The translations under genes and the position numbers were made by a program. The notes under the pieces were generated by a model. It had not been told where the DNA came from. It saw only the letters and a list, made by a program, of their open reading frames with translations, and did not search any database. From Novosphingobium sp. (GTDB lineage: Bacteria > Pseudomonadota > Alphaproteobacteria > Sphingomonadales > Sphingomonadaceae): 64,000 bases of DNA. The DNA lies in NCBI GenBank assembly GCA_020848655.1, contig JADLHU010000051.1, forward strand, positions 25,539-89,538, in the 5' to 3' direction. How positions within the stretch are numbered: the first letter of the stretch is position 1; the number at the start of each line of letters is the position of its first letter. Shown piece after piece: positions 7,906 through 16,795 of this stretch.

Positions 7906-9536
7906 TGCGCCACGATGCTGCGTGCGACGGCTTCGGCCACCTTGATGCCGTCGATCGCGGCCGAAAGGATGCCGCCGGCATAGCCCGCGCCTTCGCCCGC
8001 CGGGAACAGGCGTTCGACGTTGAGGCTTTGCAGATCCGCCCCGCGCGTGACGCGCACGGGCGAGGACGTGCGCGTTTCCACGCCGGTCATCACCACGTCG
8101 GGATGGTCATAGCGCGCGATCTGGCGGCCGAACACGGGCAGCGCCTCGCGCATGGCCTCCACCGCATAGCCGGGCAGGCATCGGGAAAGGTCGGTCATCG
8201 TCACGCCCGGCTTGTACGAAGGCGTCACTTCGCCAAGCGCGGTGGACGCCCGCCCGGCCAGGAAATCGCCCACCGTCTGCCCCGGCGCGGCATAGGTGCC
8301 GCCGCCCGCCTCGAACGCCAGCGATTCCCAGTGGCGCTGGAATTCGATGCCCGCCAGCGGCCCGCCCGGATAGTCGCGCGCCGGATCGATGGCCACGACC
8401 AGCCCTGAGTTGGCGTTGAATTCGGCCCGCGAATACTGGCTCATGCCGTTGGTGACGACGCGGCCCACTTCCGAAGTCGCCGCCACCACGCGCCCGCCGG
8501 GGCACATGCAGAAGCTGTAGACGGTGCGCCCGTTGGCACAGTGGTGCGTCAGCGCATAGGCCGCCGCGCCCAGATCGGGGTGGCCGGCGCAGGCGCCATA
8601 GCGCGCGCGATCCACCCAGCTTTGCGGATGTTCGATGCGCACGCCGATGGAAAAGGGCTTGGCCTCGATATGCACGCCGCGCCGGTGCAGCATCTCGAAC
8701 GTCGGCCGCGCGCTGTGGCCCACCGCCATGATGACGTGATCGGCCTCAAGGAAGCTGCCATCGTGCAGGTGCAGCCCGCGCAGCCGCTGGCGGCCGTCGG
8801 GCAGCGGGGTAAGCTCCAGATCGTCGACACGCGTCTGCCAGCGATATTCGCCGCCCAGATCCTCGATCGTGCGGCGGATGCTTTCGACCATGGTGACCAG
8901 GCGGAACGTGCCGATATGCGGGTGCGCCTGCCACAGGATGTCGTCGGGCGCGCCGGCTTTCACGAATTCTTCCAGCACCTTGCGGCCCAGGAAGCGCGGG
9001 TCTTTCACCCGGCAGTAGAGCTTGCCGTCGGAAAAGGTGCCCGCGCCGCCTTCGCCGAACTGGACGTTGGAATCGGGGTTCAGCTCGCCCCGGCGCCACA
9101 GGCCCCAGGTGTCCTTGGTGCGTTCGCGCACGATCTTGCCGCGATCGAGGATGATCGGGCGCAGTCCCATCTGCGCCAGGACCAGCCCGGCCATCAGCCC
9201 GCATGGCCCGGCGCCGATCACCACCGGGCGCAGCGCTTGCTGGCGTTCGGGCCAACCGGCGGGCGCCTGCGCGACGAAGCGATAGGTCATGTCGGGCGTG
9301 GGCTTCACGTCCTTGTCGCCGGCCAGGCGCGCCAGCACTTCGGCCTCGTCCGCCAGGTCGACGTCGACGGTGTAGACCAGCACGATCGCGGTGCGCTTGC
9401 GCGCATCGTTGCCCCGGCGAAACACGGTGAAGCCGCGCAGCGATTCCGCGGGCACGCCCAGGCGCGCGGCGATCGCTTGCGCCAGCGCTTCGGCCGGATG
9501 ATCGAGCGGCAGGGACAGGCCGGACAGTCGCAGCAT
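7902..9536 (-). CDS. FAD-dependent dehydrogenase of the COG2509 type
   Basis: The ATG at 9536, two bases after the small upstream gene, gives 544 residues. The region upstream of this ATG encodes a different protein in another frame. A short N-terminal alpha/beta domain (about 1-90) precedes the Rossmann motif VVIGAGPCGLMAGLVLAQMG. Family hallmarks are PDSNVQFGEGGAGTFSDGKL, SFCMCPGGRVVAATSE and the C-terminal LFPAGEGAGYAGGILSAA. These identify the COG2509 group of uncharacterised FAD dehydrogenases; the substrate is unknown. It is followed by another flavoprotein through a 4-bp overlap. Confidence 0.88.
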   Translation of the reverse strand: MLRLSGLSLPLDHPAEALAQAIAARLGVPAESLRGFTVFRRGNDARKRTAIVLVYTVDVDLADEAEVLARLAGDKDVKPTPDMTYRFVAQAPAGWPERQQALRPVVIGAGPCGLMAGLVLAQMGLRPIILDRGKIVRERTKDTWGLWRRGELNPDSNVQFGEGGAGTFSDGKLYCRVKDPRFLGRKVLEEFVKAGAPDDILWQAHPHIGTFRLVTMVESIRRTIEDLGGEYRWQTRVDDLELTPLPDGRQRLRGLHLHDGSFLEADHVIMAVGHSARPTFEMLHRRGVHIEAKPFSIGVRIEHPQSWVDRARYGACAGHPDLGAAAYALTHHCANGRTVYSFCMCPGGRVVAATSEVGRVVTNGMSQYSRAEFNANSGLVVAIDPARDYPGGPLAGIEFQRHWESLAFEAGGGTYAAPGQTVGDFLAGRASTALGEVTPSYKPGVTMTDLSRCLPGYAVEAMREALPVFGRQIARYDHPDVVMTGVETRTSSPVRVTRGADLQSLNVERLFPAGEGAGYAGGILSAAIDGIKVAEAVARSIVAQ

Positions 9537-9538
9537 CG

Positions 9539-9718
9539 TCAGCGCAGCTTGGCGATGCTCAGGTTGTCGGCCTTGGCGCGGTCCTTCACCGATTCCTCGC
9601 TGCGCGTCAGCGCCTTGGCGATGGCTTTCAGCGCCATCCCCTTTTTCGCCAGCGTGTGCAGCTTCTGGATTTCCGCTGCCGTCCACGGCTGGCGGTGTCG
9701 TTCAAATCGTTCTGCCAT
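9539..9718 (-). CDS. Small SANT/Myb-like helix-turn-helix protein
   Basis: A 59-residue reading frame starts at the ATG at 9718 and stops two bases before the COG2509 flavoprotein. It contains W-T-A-A-E-I-Q-K-L...IAKALTRSEESVKDRAKA, the Trp-spaced three-helix pattern of SANT/Myb-like DNA-binding domains found in short alphaproteobacterial proteins. The close spacing argues that it is a genuine first gene of this operon, perhaps its autoregulator. It is highly charged (Lys/Arg), as expected for a nucleic-acid-binding protein. The DNA-binding role is inferred. Confidence 0.7.
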   Translation of the reverse strand: MAERFERHRQPWTAAEIQKLHTLAKKGMALKAIAKALTRSEESVKDRAKADNLSIAKLR

Positions 9719-9797
9719 GGTGGCCCTTTAGGCGTTGCATCACCGAGATCGAAGCGCTTTTCGCCGTTCGTGTCGAGCGAAGGTTCAGGGCGCCGTT

Positions 9798-10265
9798 CTA
9801 CCCGTTGCGCCGCAACCGGACGAGCGCTTCGTCCAGCGCGGAGAGAAAGCGCGATCGGTCTGCCTTGCTGAACGGGGGCGGGCCGCCGATCTGGGTGCCG
9901 ATCGAATCGCCGCCCGCGCGCAGATCGGCCATGATCGCGCGGGTGGCGATGGCCGCGCCGATCGAACTGTGGCTGAAGACCTTGCCGTTGGGCGCGATCA
10001 CCACGCCGCCGGCCTTCAGGCAGCGGTCGGCCAGCAGGATGTCGGCGGTCACGCACACGGTGCCGGGCGCGGTGCGCTCGGCGATCCAGTCGTCCGCCGC
10101 GTCGAAGCCGTCGCTTACCACCACGCGGTCGATCAGGTCGTGCCGGGGCACGCGGATCGGGCTGTTGCTGACCACGGTGACCGGCACCGCGAGGCGGAAG
10201 GCGACCTTGTAGATCTCTTCCTTCACCGGGCAGGCATCGGCATCGACGAGAATGCGGATCGTCAT
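9798..10265 (-). CDS. YaiI/YqxD (DUF188) family protein
   Basis: This 155-residue protein begins [20 protein letters not shown], the family signature (DADACPVK). Later blocks [16 protein letters not shown] and [14 protein letters not shown] hold the conserved acidic residues, and [15 protein letters not shown] closes it. The family has a PIN/NYN-like nuclease fold, but its biochemical role is unsettled. The start at 10265 was chosen because the longer frame upstream lies antisense-like within the helicase gene and lacks family similarity. It sits 57 bp downstream of the helicase stop on the same strand, separated by a repeat-rich spacer with a run of ten G. Confidence 0.88.
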   Translation of the reverse strand: MTIRILVDADACPVKEEIYKVAFRLAVPVTVVSNSPIRVPRHDLIDRVVVSDGFDAADDWIAERTAPGTVCVTADILLADRCLKAGGVVIAPNGKVFSHSSIGAAIATRAIMADLRAGGDSIGTQIGGPPPFSKADRSRFLSALDEALVRLRRNG

Positions 10266-10274
10266 GGCGGGCCA

Positions 10275-10327
10275 GTCAGCGTGCGGTCGGTCAGCGGGGT
10301 CAGTCAGCGGGGGGGGGGCGGTCAGCG
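10275..10327. repeat. Four spaced copies of GTCAGCG with a G10 tract at a gene end
   Basis: GTCAGCG starts at 10275, 10290, 10303 and 10321. On the minus strand each holds TGA; the 10321 copy is the helicase stop and the 10303 copy supplies an in-frame backup stop 18 bases later. A run of ten G (10309-10318) lies between them. Confidence 0.6.
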
Positions 10328-12088
10328 CGGGCGTTCGTCGCGTCCGCGCCAGTTGCCCTTCTTGCCGGGGCCGCCGTTGCGGGGCGGGCCGCCGGGACCA
10401 CCGGGACCGCCGGGGCCACGCGGGCCCTGGCCGCGATGCGGGCGCGGCGGCGGGCCGCCGGCATTGTCGCGGCGGTTGCTGCGCGCGGCATCGCGCGGGG
10501 TGCCTTCGAAGGCGGTGATTTCCACCCCGTCGTCCTCGCTGGCGGCGGTGCGTATCGCCGCTTCGAGGAAGCGCGCGGCGATGGCCTGCGGCACTTCGAA
10601 CAGCGTTTCGTTGGCGGCGATGCGGATCGCGCCGATCTCGTTGCGGCTGACGTGGCCACGGCGGCACAGCAGCGGCAGGATCCAGCGCGGATCGGCGTTC
10701 TGACGGTTGCCCACGTTGAGCCGGAACCAGGCGCTGCCATCGAAGCCTTCGCGCGGCTGGCGCTGCGGTGGGCCGGCATCGGCGGCCAGCAGGTCTTCGG
10801 GTTCGGGCAGCGCGGCGCGGTGCATGCGCACCAGCGCGGCGGCGATGTCTTCGGCGCTGCGCTCGGCCAGCACGCGGGCGGCCAGCGCGCGATCTTCCTC
10901 GGTGGTTTCCACCGGGGCGAGCAACTGGGCCAGCATGCGCTCGCTGTCGGCGGCGCGGATTTCGGCGGCGGAGGGCGGCGAAACCCATTCGGCGGCGATG
11001 CGCGCGCCGCGCAGCATCATTTCCACGCGGCGGCGGCGCGGATAGGGCACCAGCAGGATCGCCGTGCCCTTCTTGCCGGCGCGCCCGGTGCGGCCCGAGC
11101 GGTGCTGGAGCGTTTCGGCATCGCGCGGGATTTCCACGTGGACCACCAGCGACAGGCCGGGCAGGTCGATGCCGCGCGCCGCCACGTCGGTGGCGACGCA
11201 GACGCGGGCACGGCGATCGCGCAGCGCCTGCAGCGCGTGGTTGCGCTCGCTCTGGCTATGCTCGCCCGACAGCGCGACGACCGCGAAACCGCGTTCGGTC
11301 AGGCTGGCGTGGAGGTGGCGCACATTGTCGCGCGTGGCGCAGAACAGGATCGCGGTTTCCGCTTCGTGGAAGCGCAGCAGGTTGACCACCGCGTTCTCGA
11401 TATCGGCGGGGGCGACGGCGACGGCCTGATAGGCGATGTCGCCATGGCCGCGATCCTCGCCCACGGTGGAAATGCGCAGCGCATCGCGCTGGTAACGCTT
11501 GGCCAGCGCGACGATGGGCTTGGGCATCGTCGCCGAAAACAGCATCGTGCGCCGCTGCGCCGGCGTGGCGTCGAGCAGTTCCTCGAGGTCTTCGCGAAAG
11601 CCCATGTCGAGCATTTCGTCGGCTTCGTCGAGCACGGCCACGCTCAGCCCCTGGAGGTTGAGCGCGCCGCGTTCCAGGTGATCGCGCAGGCGGCCCGGCG
11701 TGCCCACCACGATATGCGCGCCTTGCGACAGCATGCGCCGTTCGGCCGAAGGGTTCATGCCGCCCACGCAAGTGGCGACGCGCGCGCCGGTCGGGCCATA
11801 GAGCCATTCCAGTTCGCGGCTGACCTGAAGCGCCAGTTCGCGCGTCGGCGCGATGATCAGCGCGGCGGGCGAGCGGACGGGCTGGGCGCGGCCATCCTGG
11901 TCAAGCAGTTGCGGGGCCATGGCCAGCCCGAAGGCCACGGTCTTGCCCGATCCGGTCTGCGCGGAAACGACCAGGTCGCGTCCTTCGGCTTCGGGTTCCA
12001 GAACGGCGGCCTGGACGGGTGTGGGCGCGGCATAGCCACGTTCGGCAAGCGCTTCACCAAGAAGCGCGGGAAGTTTGGTAAAGGCCAT
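10322..12088 (-). CDS. DEAD-box ATP-dependent RNA helicase with DbpA-type RNA-binding domain
   Basis: This 588-residue protein carries the ordered DEAD-box motifs: Walker [21 protein letters not shown], the DEAD box in [17 protein letters not shown], and [10 protein letters not shown]. Residues about 455-535 resemble the DbpA RNA-binding domain ([20 protein letters not shown]). The tail is a low-complexity Gly/Pro/Arg segment ending in RGRDERPR, typical of flexible RNA-binding tails. The expected role is ATP-driven remodelling of structured RNA in ribosome assembly or cold adaptation, by analogy with DeaD/DbpA. The gene is monocistronic or followed by the DUF188 gene. No cold-shock leader could be recognised in the 237-bp upstream gap. 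Confidence 0.92.
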   Translation of the reverse strand: MAFTKLPALLGEALAERGYAAPTPVQAAVLEPEAEGRDLVVSAQTGSGKTVAFGLAMAPQLLDQDGRAQPVRSPAALIIAPTRELALQVSRELEWLYGPTGARVATCVGGMNPSAERRMLSQGAHIVVGTPGRLRDHLERGALNLQGLSVAVLDEADEMLDMGFREDLEELLDATPAQRRTMLFSATMPKPIVALAKRYQRDALRISTVGEDRGHGDIAYQAVAVAPADIENAVVNLLRFHEAETAILFCATRDNVRHLHASLTERGFAVVALSGEHSQSERNHALQALRDRRARVCVATDVAARGIDLPGLSLVVHVEIPRDAETLQHRSGRTGRAGKKGTAILLVPYPRRRRVEMMLRGARIAAEWVSPPSAAEIRAADSERMLAQLLAPVETTEEDRALAARVLAERSAEDIAAALVRMHRAALPEPEDLLAADAGPPQRQPREGFDGSAWFRLNVGNRQNADPRWILPLLCRRGHVSRNEIGAIRIAANETLFEVPQAIAARFLEAAIRTAASEDDGVEITAFEGTPRDAARSNRRDNAGGPPPRPHRGQGPRGPGGPGGPGGPPRNGGPGKKGNWRGRDERPR

Positions 12089-12293
12089 TATCTTCTGTGT
12101 CTGCGCGGAGGCCGCGCGTGGCGCGTGCCGCTGGCGGGAAAAGCCCGGAAGTGGCAGCCACTACGCCCGGATCGCCGAAAGTTCAACAACGCTGTTGCGC
12201 GCGCGTTCGCGGCGGCCGGCGCGAACCGTCTAACGGGTGACGCGAAACCGTCTTCATCCTGCCGCAAGACCGCAATATTGAGGCTCTAGCGCA

Positions 12294-12318
12294 GCCCCCG
12301 AAGACAATTCCAGGGGGC
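12294..12318 (+). promoter_or_regulatory. Possible hairpin sequestering the ribosome binding site of the TonB receptor gene
   Basis: GCCCCC at 12294-12299 can pair with GGGGGC at 12313-12318 across a 13-base loop. The right arm is the purine-rich Shine-Dalgarno candidate, 7 bases before the ATG at 12326. Pairing would mask it. Confidence 0.4.
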
Positions 12319-12325
12319 ACACGCC

Positions 12326-14710
12326 ATGATTTCGATTCCGGGTTCGGCCAAGGCCGGGGGCAATTCCAAGGCGCGGTTGATCCGCCGGCTGCTGCTGTGC
12401 GGCGCGGCTGCGGCCATGCCCGCCGCCCCGGCGCTGTCGGCCGAAGTCGCCGCCGCCGAAGAAGCCGCCGCCGCCGAAGACGACCAGCTTCAGTCGAGCC
12501 GCGAAATCGTCGTCCAGGGCGACATCGGTTATCGCAACCGCAGCGAGGAAGCCGAACCGACGCTGGTCTATGGCGAGGAATACTTCCAGCGCTTCGAGCC
12601 GCTGACCGCCGGCGATGCGCTGAAGCGCGTGCCTTCGGTCACGTTCCTGTCGGACGTGATCGAAAGCGATGGCGCGCGGCTGCGCGGCCTCGATCCGGGC
12701 TATACCCAGATCCTCATCAACGGCGAAAAGGTGCCGGGTTCGAACGCCGACCGCTCGTTCTTCCTCGATCGCATCCCGGCCGAACTGGTCAAGCAGGTGG
12801 AGATCATCCGCTCGTCCTCGGCGCGGCGCACCGCCGATGCGGTGGCGGGGACGCTGAACATCGTGCTGCGCGATGCCTATACGCTCGATGGCGGCTATGT
12901 GCGGGCCGGCGGGCTGCACTTCGACGATGGTAAGATCAAGCCCACTGGCGGGTTGTTCTATGGCGGCCAGATGGGGCCGGGCCGCATCCTGCTGGGCGCC
13001 AACGTGCAGGGCCGCTACAATCCGAAGCGCAAGACCAGCCTGCGCTACAAGGATTCGCCCGAGAACAACGCGCAATACGCAACGGACGATTTCGATAATC
13101 GCGAAGACCAGCGCGATACGCGCAACGGCACCGACTATGCGTTCAACGGCTCATACGGGATCGACGGCGAGACGACCGACTTCGAGCTTTCCGGCAACTT
13201 CGTGCGCACCGATCGCACCGAGGACGAGCGGTCTTTCGAATATGACGATCCCACCGCCGTCACGGGTTCGGTCGGCGCCGGGGGCAACCTCGAAAGCGAC
13301 AACGCCAACGTCAACACGATCCGGCAGGACACCTTCTCGGTCTCGTCGAAGCTGGCGCACGAATGGTCGCTGGGCAAGACCACGCTGCGCGGCGGCTTCG
13401 CGCAGTTCAGCGACAGGCAGGACGAGACCGAGTACGAGATCGACTTCGGCGAGGACGAACCCGAATTCGAAGGCGCCTATACGCGCACCCGGCTGAAGGA
13501 CCGCGAGTTCTCGCTGTCGCTCGACCATGCGCTGCCGCTGGCCGATAGCGTCAACCTGGTGTTCGGCGGCCTGTTGCAGAAGAAGAACCGCCGCCTTTCG
13601 ATCCTTGAGGCGGAACAGGAAGCCGTGCTGCCCGCATCGACCCATGCCGGCTGGAACCAGTTCACCGCCGACCCGACCACCTTCGCGGTGGCGTTCGAGG
13701 AACTGGAACCGACGGCCGGCGGCGTCATCCGCATCCGCGAGGACCGCAAAGACCTGTTCGCGCTGGTCGAGAGCAAGGGCGAGAGCGCGCTCAAGTGGGA
13801 AGCGGGCGTGCGCTGGGAAAACACCGATGTCACGATCAACGACGCCACGGTCGATGCCGACGTGGCGCGCACCAAGGTCAAATATGATTTCCTGCTGCCT
13901 TCGGCGTCGGTGAAGTGGGATAGCGGCGCGGGCCGCATCACCGCTTCGGTGGCGCGCACGCTGCGCCGTCCGCGCTTCGACTATATCTCGCCCGCGCTGC
14001 TGGAAGGTGAGTTGGGCGACAACGACCTGCTCGGCAACCCGCAGCTCAAGCCCGAAACCGCCTGGGGCGGCGACCTGGGGTACGAGCACCACATCGGCCG
14101 CACCGGCGTGGTCGGCGTCAACCTGTTCTACCGCAAGGTCAAGAACATGGTCGAACTGTACAACACCGGCGAGGAAGGCGACGAGGGCGAGGGGACGTTC
14201 GTCTACCAGCCGCGCAACGTCGATAGCGGCAAGGTCTGGGGGATCGAGTTCGACCTTTCGGCCAGCCTGTCGTTCGTCGGCCTGCCCGACACCGGCATCT
14301 TCGGCAACCTGTCGCTGATCGACAGCGAAGTCGCCGACGAATTCGGCAAGCGCCGCTTCAACGGCCAGTCGAAATATGTCTACAACTTCGGCTTCATCCA
14401 GAACCTGCGCGATCTGGGCGCGGCCTTCGGCGCGACCTATCGCAAGCAGGGCCGCGCCTTCGATCGCACCGTGGGCGAGGAAGTGGTGACCACCTATGGC
14501 GCCGATCTGGAGATCTTCGTCGAAAAGCGCATCGGCGACAGCTTTACGATCCGCGCCGTGGGGTCCAACCTGCTGGATGGCAAGAAGCGCGAAAGGTTCA
14601 ACAAGTTCAACACGATAGAAGAACAGACCGATCGAGAGTTCGACGAGTACGAACTGGAAAGCGAACGGGCGGGACCGGTGTTCCAGGTCGTCGCGCGGTA
14701 TGCGTTCTGA
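12326..14710 (+). CDS. TonB-dependent outer-membrane receptor, probably phytase-associated
   Basis: This 794-residue protein has a signal peptide (hydrophobic stretch near 21-40, cleavage after ALSA), a TonB-box-like segment REIVVQGD near 58-66, a plug domain (DALKRVPSV..LRGLDPGYTQILINGEKV..VEIIRSSSARRTADAVAGTLNI), and a long beta-barrel ending in the aromatic strand FQVVARYAF. It should import a TonB-energised ligand. Its stop overlaps the ATG of a beta-propeller phytase (TGATG), an association known in phytate-using Proteobacteria, so an inositol phosphate, phosphate or metal-phytate ligand is plausible but unproven. A strong SD (AGGGGG) precedes the ATG. Confidence 0.88.
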   Translation: MISIPGSAKAGGNSKARLIRRLLLCGAAAAMPAAPALSAEVAAAEEAAAAEDDQLQSSREIVVQGDIGYRNRSEEAEPTLVYGEEYFQRFEPLTAGDALKRVPSVTFLSDVIESDGARLRGLDPGYTQILINGEKVPGSNADRSFFLDRIPAELVKQVEIIRSSSARRTADAVAGTLNIVLRDAYTLDGGYVRAGGLHFDDGKIKPTGGLFYGGQMGPGRILLGANVQGRYNPKRKTSLRYKDSPENNAQYATDDFDNREDQRDTRNGTDYAFNGSYGIDGETTDFELSGNFVRTDRTEDERSFEYDDPTAVTGSVGAGGNLESDNANVNTIRQDTFSVSSKLAHEWSLGKTTLRGGFAQFSDRQDETEYEIDFGEDEPEFEGAYTRTRLKDREFSLSLDHALPLADSVNLVFGGLLQKKNRRLSILEAEQEAVLPASTHAGWNQFTADPTTFAVAFEELEPTAGGVIRIREDRKDLFALVESKGESALKWEAGVRWENTDVTINDATVDADVARTKVKYDFLLPSASVKWDSGAGRITASVARTLRRPRFDYISPALLEGELGDNDLLGNPQLKPETAWGGDLGYEHHIGRTGVVGVNLFYRKVKNMVELYNTGEEGDEGEGTFVYQPRNVDSGKVWGIEFDLSASLSFVGLPDTGIFGNLSLIDSEVADEFGKRRFNGQSKYVYNFGFIQNLRDLGAAFGATYRKQGRAFDRTVGEEVVTTYGADLEIFVEKRIGDSFTIRAVGSNLLDGKKRERFNKFNTIEEQTDREFDEYELESERAGPVFQVVARYAF

Positions 14711-15783
14711 TGCGCCGGCCCGCCACGCTGGTCGCCATCGCGCTGCTGAACTGCGCTTGCGCCGCCATCCCGGCGCTGGCGCAGGCCGCCCCTGTCGCGG
14801 CCCCCGTCACCGCCCCCGTCACGGCCATCGTCACCGCGCGGGGCGAGACGGTGCCGGTGGGCACGGCCGCCGCCGATGCGGCCGATGATCCGGCGATCTG
14901 GCGCAATTCACGCGATCCGGCCGCCAGCCTGATCGTCGCCACCGACAAGAAGGCCGGGCTCTACGTCTATGGCCTGGACGGCAAGGCGCGCCATTTCGTG
15001 CCCGCCGGACGGCTCAACAACGTTGACCTGGTCGATCTGGGCCGGCGCGGCGTGATCGTCGTCGCCAGCGATCGCAACGACGAGGGCCGCGCGGTGCTGC
15101 GGCTGTTCCGGCTCGATACGCGCAGCGGGCACCTGGCCGCGCTGGGCGAGGCGCCGGGCGGCGCGGGCGAGGCCTATGGCGTGTGCCTGCTGCGCCAGCG
15201 CGATGCGCTTTATGCGTTCTCGGTGCTGAAGGCCGGCGATATTCATCAGGTCCGGCTGGACGTGGCCGCCGACACCGCATCGGGCACGATCGTGCGCAGC
15301 CTGAAACTGGCCACCCAGACCGAAGGCTGCGTCGCCGATGCGCGCACCGCCACGCTCTATGTGGGCGAGGAGGATCGCGGCATCTGGGCATTCGACGCCG
15401 GCCCGCAAGGCCCGGTCGCGGGCCGGCTCGTCGCACCGGTCGATGGCGCGCATCTCGTCGCCGATGTCGAAGGGCTGGCGCTGGCGCCCAAGGGGCGGCG
15501 CGGTGGCTGGCTGATCGCTTCCAGCCAGGGCGACAACGCCTATGCGCTCTATGCGCTGCCCGACATGCGCCCCGCCGGCCGCTTTCGCGTGGGCGCCGGA
15601 TCGCTGGGCGCGACCGAGGAAACCGATGGCATCGACCTGGCGCTCGGCAGCTTCGGCAAGCACTATCGCGGCGGGTTGCTGGTGGTGCAGGACGGCGACA
15701 ACGCACCGGCCGCGCAGAACTTCAAGCTGATCGCCTGGCGCGACGTGCTGATGGCGCTGAAGGCGGCGGCGGGCCGCCGGTAG
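14710..15783 (+). CDS. Beta-propeller phytase (3-phytase)
   Basis: This 357-residue secreted enzyme has a signal peptide (to about ALAQA, residue 26). The propeller begins with ADDPAIWRNSRDPAASLIVA, followed by TDKKAGLYVYGLDGK, RLNNVDLVDL, the Glu-bearing TQTEGCVADARTATLYVGEE and GATEETDGIDL. These blocks match Ca-dependent beta-propeller phytases, which remove phosphate from myo-inositol hexakisphosphate, and include acidic residues expected for Ca binding. It is translationally coupled to the TonB receptor. Its length is typical (about 350 residues). Convergent with the pilus operon, whose last stop lies 8 bases beyond its own. Family identity is firm. Confidence 0.9.
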   Translation: MRRPATLVAIALLNCACAAIPALAQAAPVAAPVTAPVTAIVTARGETVPVGTAAADAADDPAIWRNSRDPAASLIVATDKKAGLYVYGLDGKARHFVPAGRLNNVDLVDLGRRGVIVVASDRNDEGRAVLRLFRLDTRSGHLAALGEAPGGAGEAYGVCLLRQRDALYAFSVLKAGDIHQVRLDVAADTASGTIVRSLKLATQTEGCVADARTATLYVGEEDRGIWAFDAGPQGPVAGRLVAPVDGAHLVADVEGLALAPKGRRGGWLIASSQGDNAYALYALPDMRPAGRFRVGAGSLGATEETDGIDLALGSFGKHYRGGLLVVQDGDNAPAAQNFKLIAWRDVLMALKAAAGRR

Positions 15784-15790
15784 CCGCCGG

Positions 15791-16795
15791 TCAGAACTGC
15801 ACGTCCACCGTCAGAGTATCGGTATAGGTGCCGGCGGGCGGCGTGCTCTGCCCCGGGGTGATCTGGGCGCGATAGGTATAGGTCTGGCCGGTGCTGCCGG
15901 TATAGGTGCCGGCGTTGGTGGTGGCCTGGCTGCTGCTGCGCCGCTCTGCCCCGACGCTGCCCCAGCGCGTGCCCGAACCGGCCGGGAAGAAGATGTCGTA
16001 GGCGATGGTGCCCGACCCGCCGTTCAGCCGCCGCGTACCGCCCGATGCGTGCAGGCCATCATCGATGCCCACGGTATAGGCGGCGTCCTTGGAACAGCGG
16101 ATGGTGATGGCCTGGGTGACGGGATCGAAGCTGTCGGTCAGCGGGGCGCTGCCGAAATCGAGCGCGGGGGCGGCGATCGCGCAATCGTTGGTGACGATCA
16201 TCGTCACGTCGATCGTGCTGACGGTGGAGCCGGTATCGCGCACCAGGCAAAGCCCGACCGCGCCGACCGAGCAGATGTTCCAGGTCCACGCGATCGTCAG
16301 CGTGCTGGTATAGGTGCCGGCGGCGACTTGCGTGCCGGGAACCGTGCGCATGTACAGCGGGAGCGAGCCGCCCGGCCCGGAAAACAGGTTGAGCAGGCCA
16401 AGCAGCGTGGTGCTGGACCAGGTGCCCTGGGTGCCGATCGGATAGGTCGTGGCGCAACTGGAATCGCGGCAGATCGTGAACGGGATATGATCGCCCGACA
16501 CCGCGTTGAACAGGCGCGGCTGCGTGCCGTTGCTGTTGGTGCCGCTCTGGATCGTGGCGGTGACGGTGTTGGTGGTGATCAGCGTCAGCACGCCGCTGCC
16601 CGAACAGGTAAAGCCCGTGCCGGTGATCGCGCCTTGCGCGGTGGTCGCGGCGGTGAACGAGCCGGTCGTGCCCAGGTTGGCGCTGCCCGGCGTGGCGGCG
16701 CAATCGGCGCTGGCCGGGGCGGCGAACAGCACCAGGCCCAGCACGCCGAAGAGCAGCGCCAGAAGGCGGCGGGGCAGGGGAAGCGTCATTCGCAT
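15791..16795 (-). CDS. Csu-type pilus tip/adhesin with two spore coat U (SCPU) domains
   Basis: The ATG at 16795 gives 334 residues; an ATG at 16789 forms a 4-bp ATGA overlap with the usher stop and is the alternative. After a signal peptide (LLALLFGVLGLVLFAAPASA) come two SCPU-type beta-sandwich domains: one with Cys pairs and IPFTICRDSSC..GTYTSTLTIAW, the second starting near NDCAIAAPALDFGSAP and ending AGTYTDTLTVDVQF. The two-domain form at the end of a usher operon matches the tip subunit CsuE. It should be secreted and assembled at the pilus tip to mediate surface attachment; this is inferred from the family. Confidence 0.85.
   Translation of the reverse strand: MRMTLPLPRRLLALLFGVLGLVLFAAPASADCAATPGSANLGTTGSFTAATTAQGAITGTGFTCSGSGVLTLITTNTVTATIQSGTNSNGTQPRLFNAVSGDHIPFTICRDSSCATTYPIGTQGTWSSTTLLGLLNLFSGPGGSLPLYMRTVPGTQVAAGTYTSTLTIAWTWNICSVGAVGLCLVRDTGSTVSTIDVTMIVTNDCAIAAPALDFGSAPLTDSFDPVTQAITIRCSKDAAYTVGIDDGLHASGGTRRLNGGSGTIAYDIFFPAGSGTRWGSVGAERRSSSQATTNAGTYTGSTGQTYTYRAQITPGQSTPPAGTYTDTLTVDVQF

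Noticed and set aside
9798..10988. 396-codon frame fusing extra sequence to the DUF188 protein
   Set aside because: The N-terminal part is an out-of-frame read of the helicase gene; [15 protein letters not shown] at 10265 is the family start.
10436..12289. 617-codon plus-strand frame
   Set aside because: It lies antisense to the DEAD-box helicase gene, whose motifs are all intact, and has no recognisable domain.
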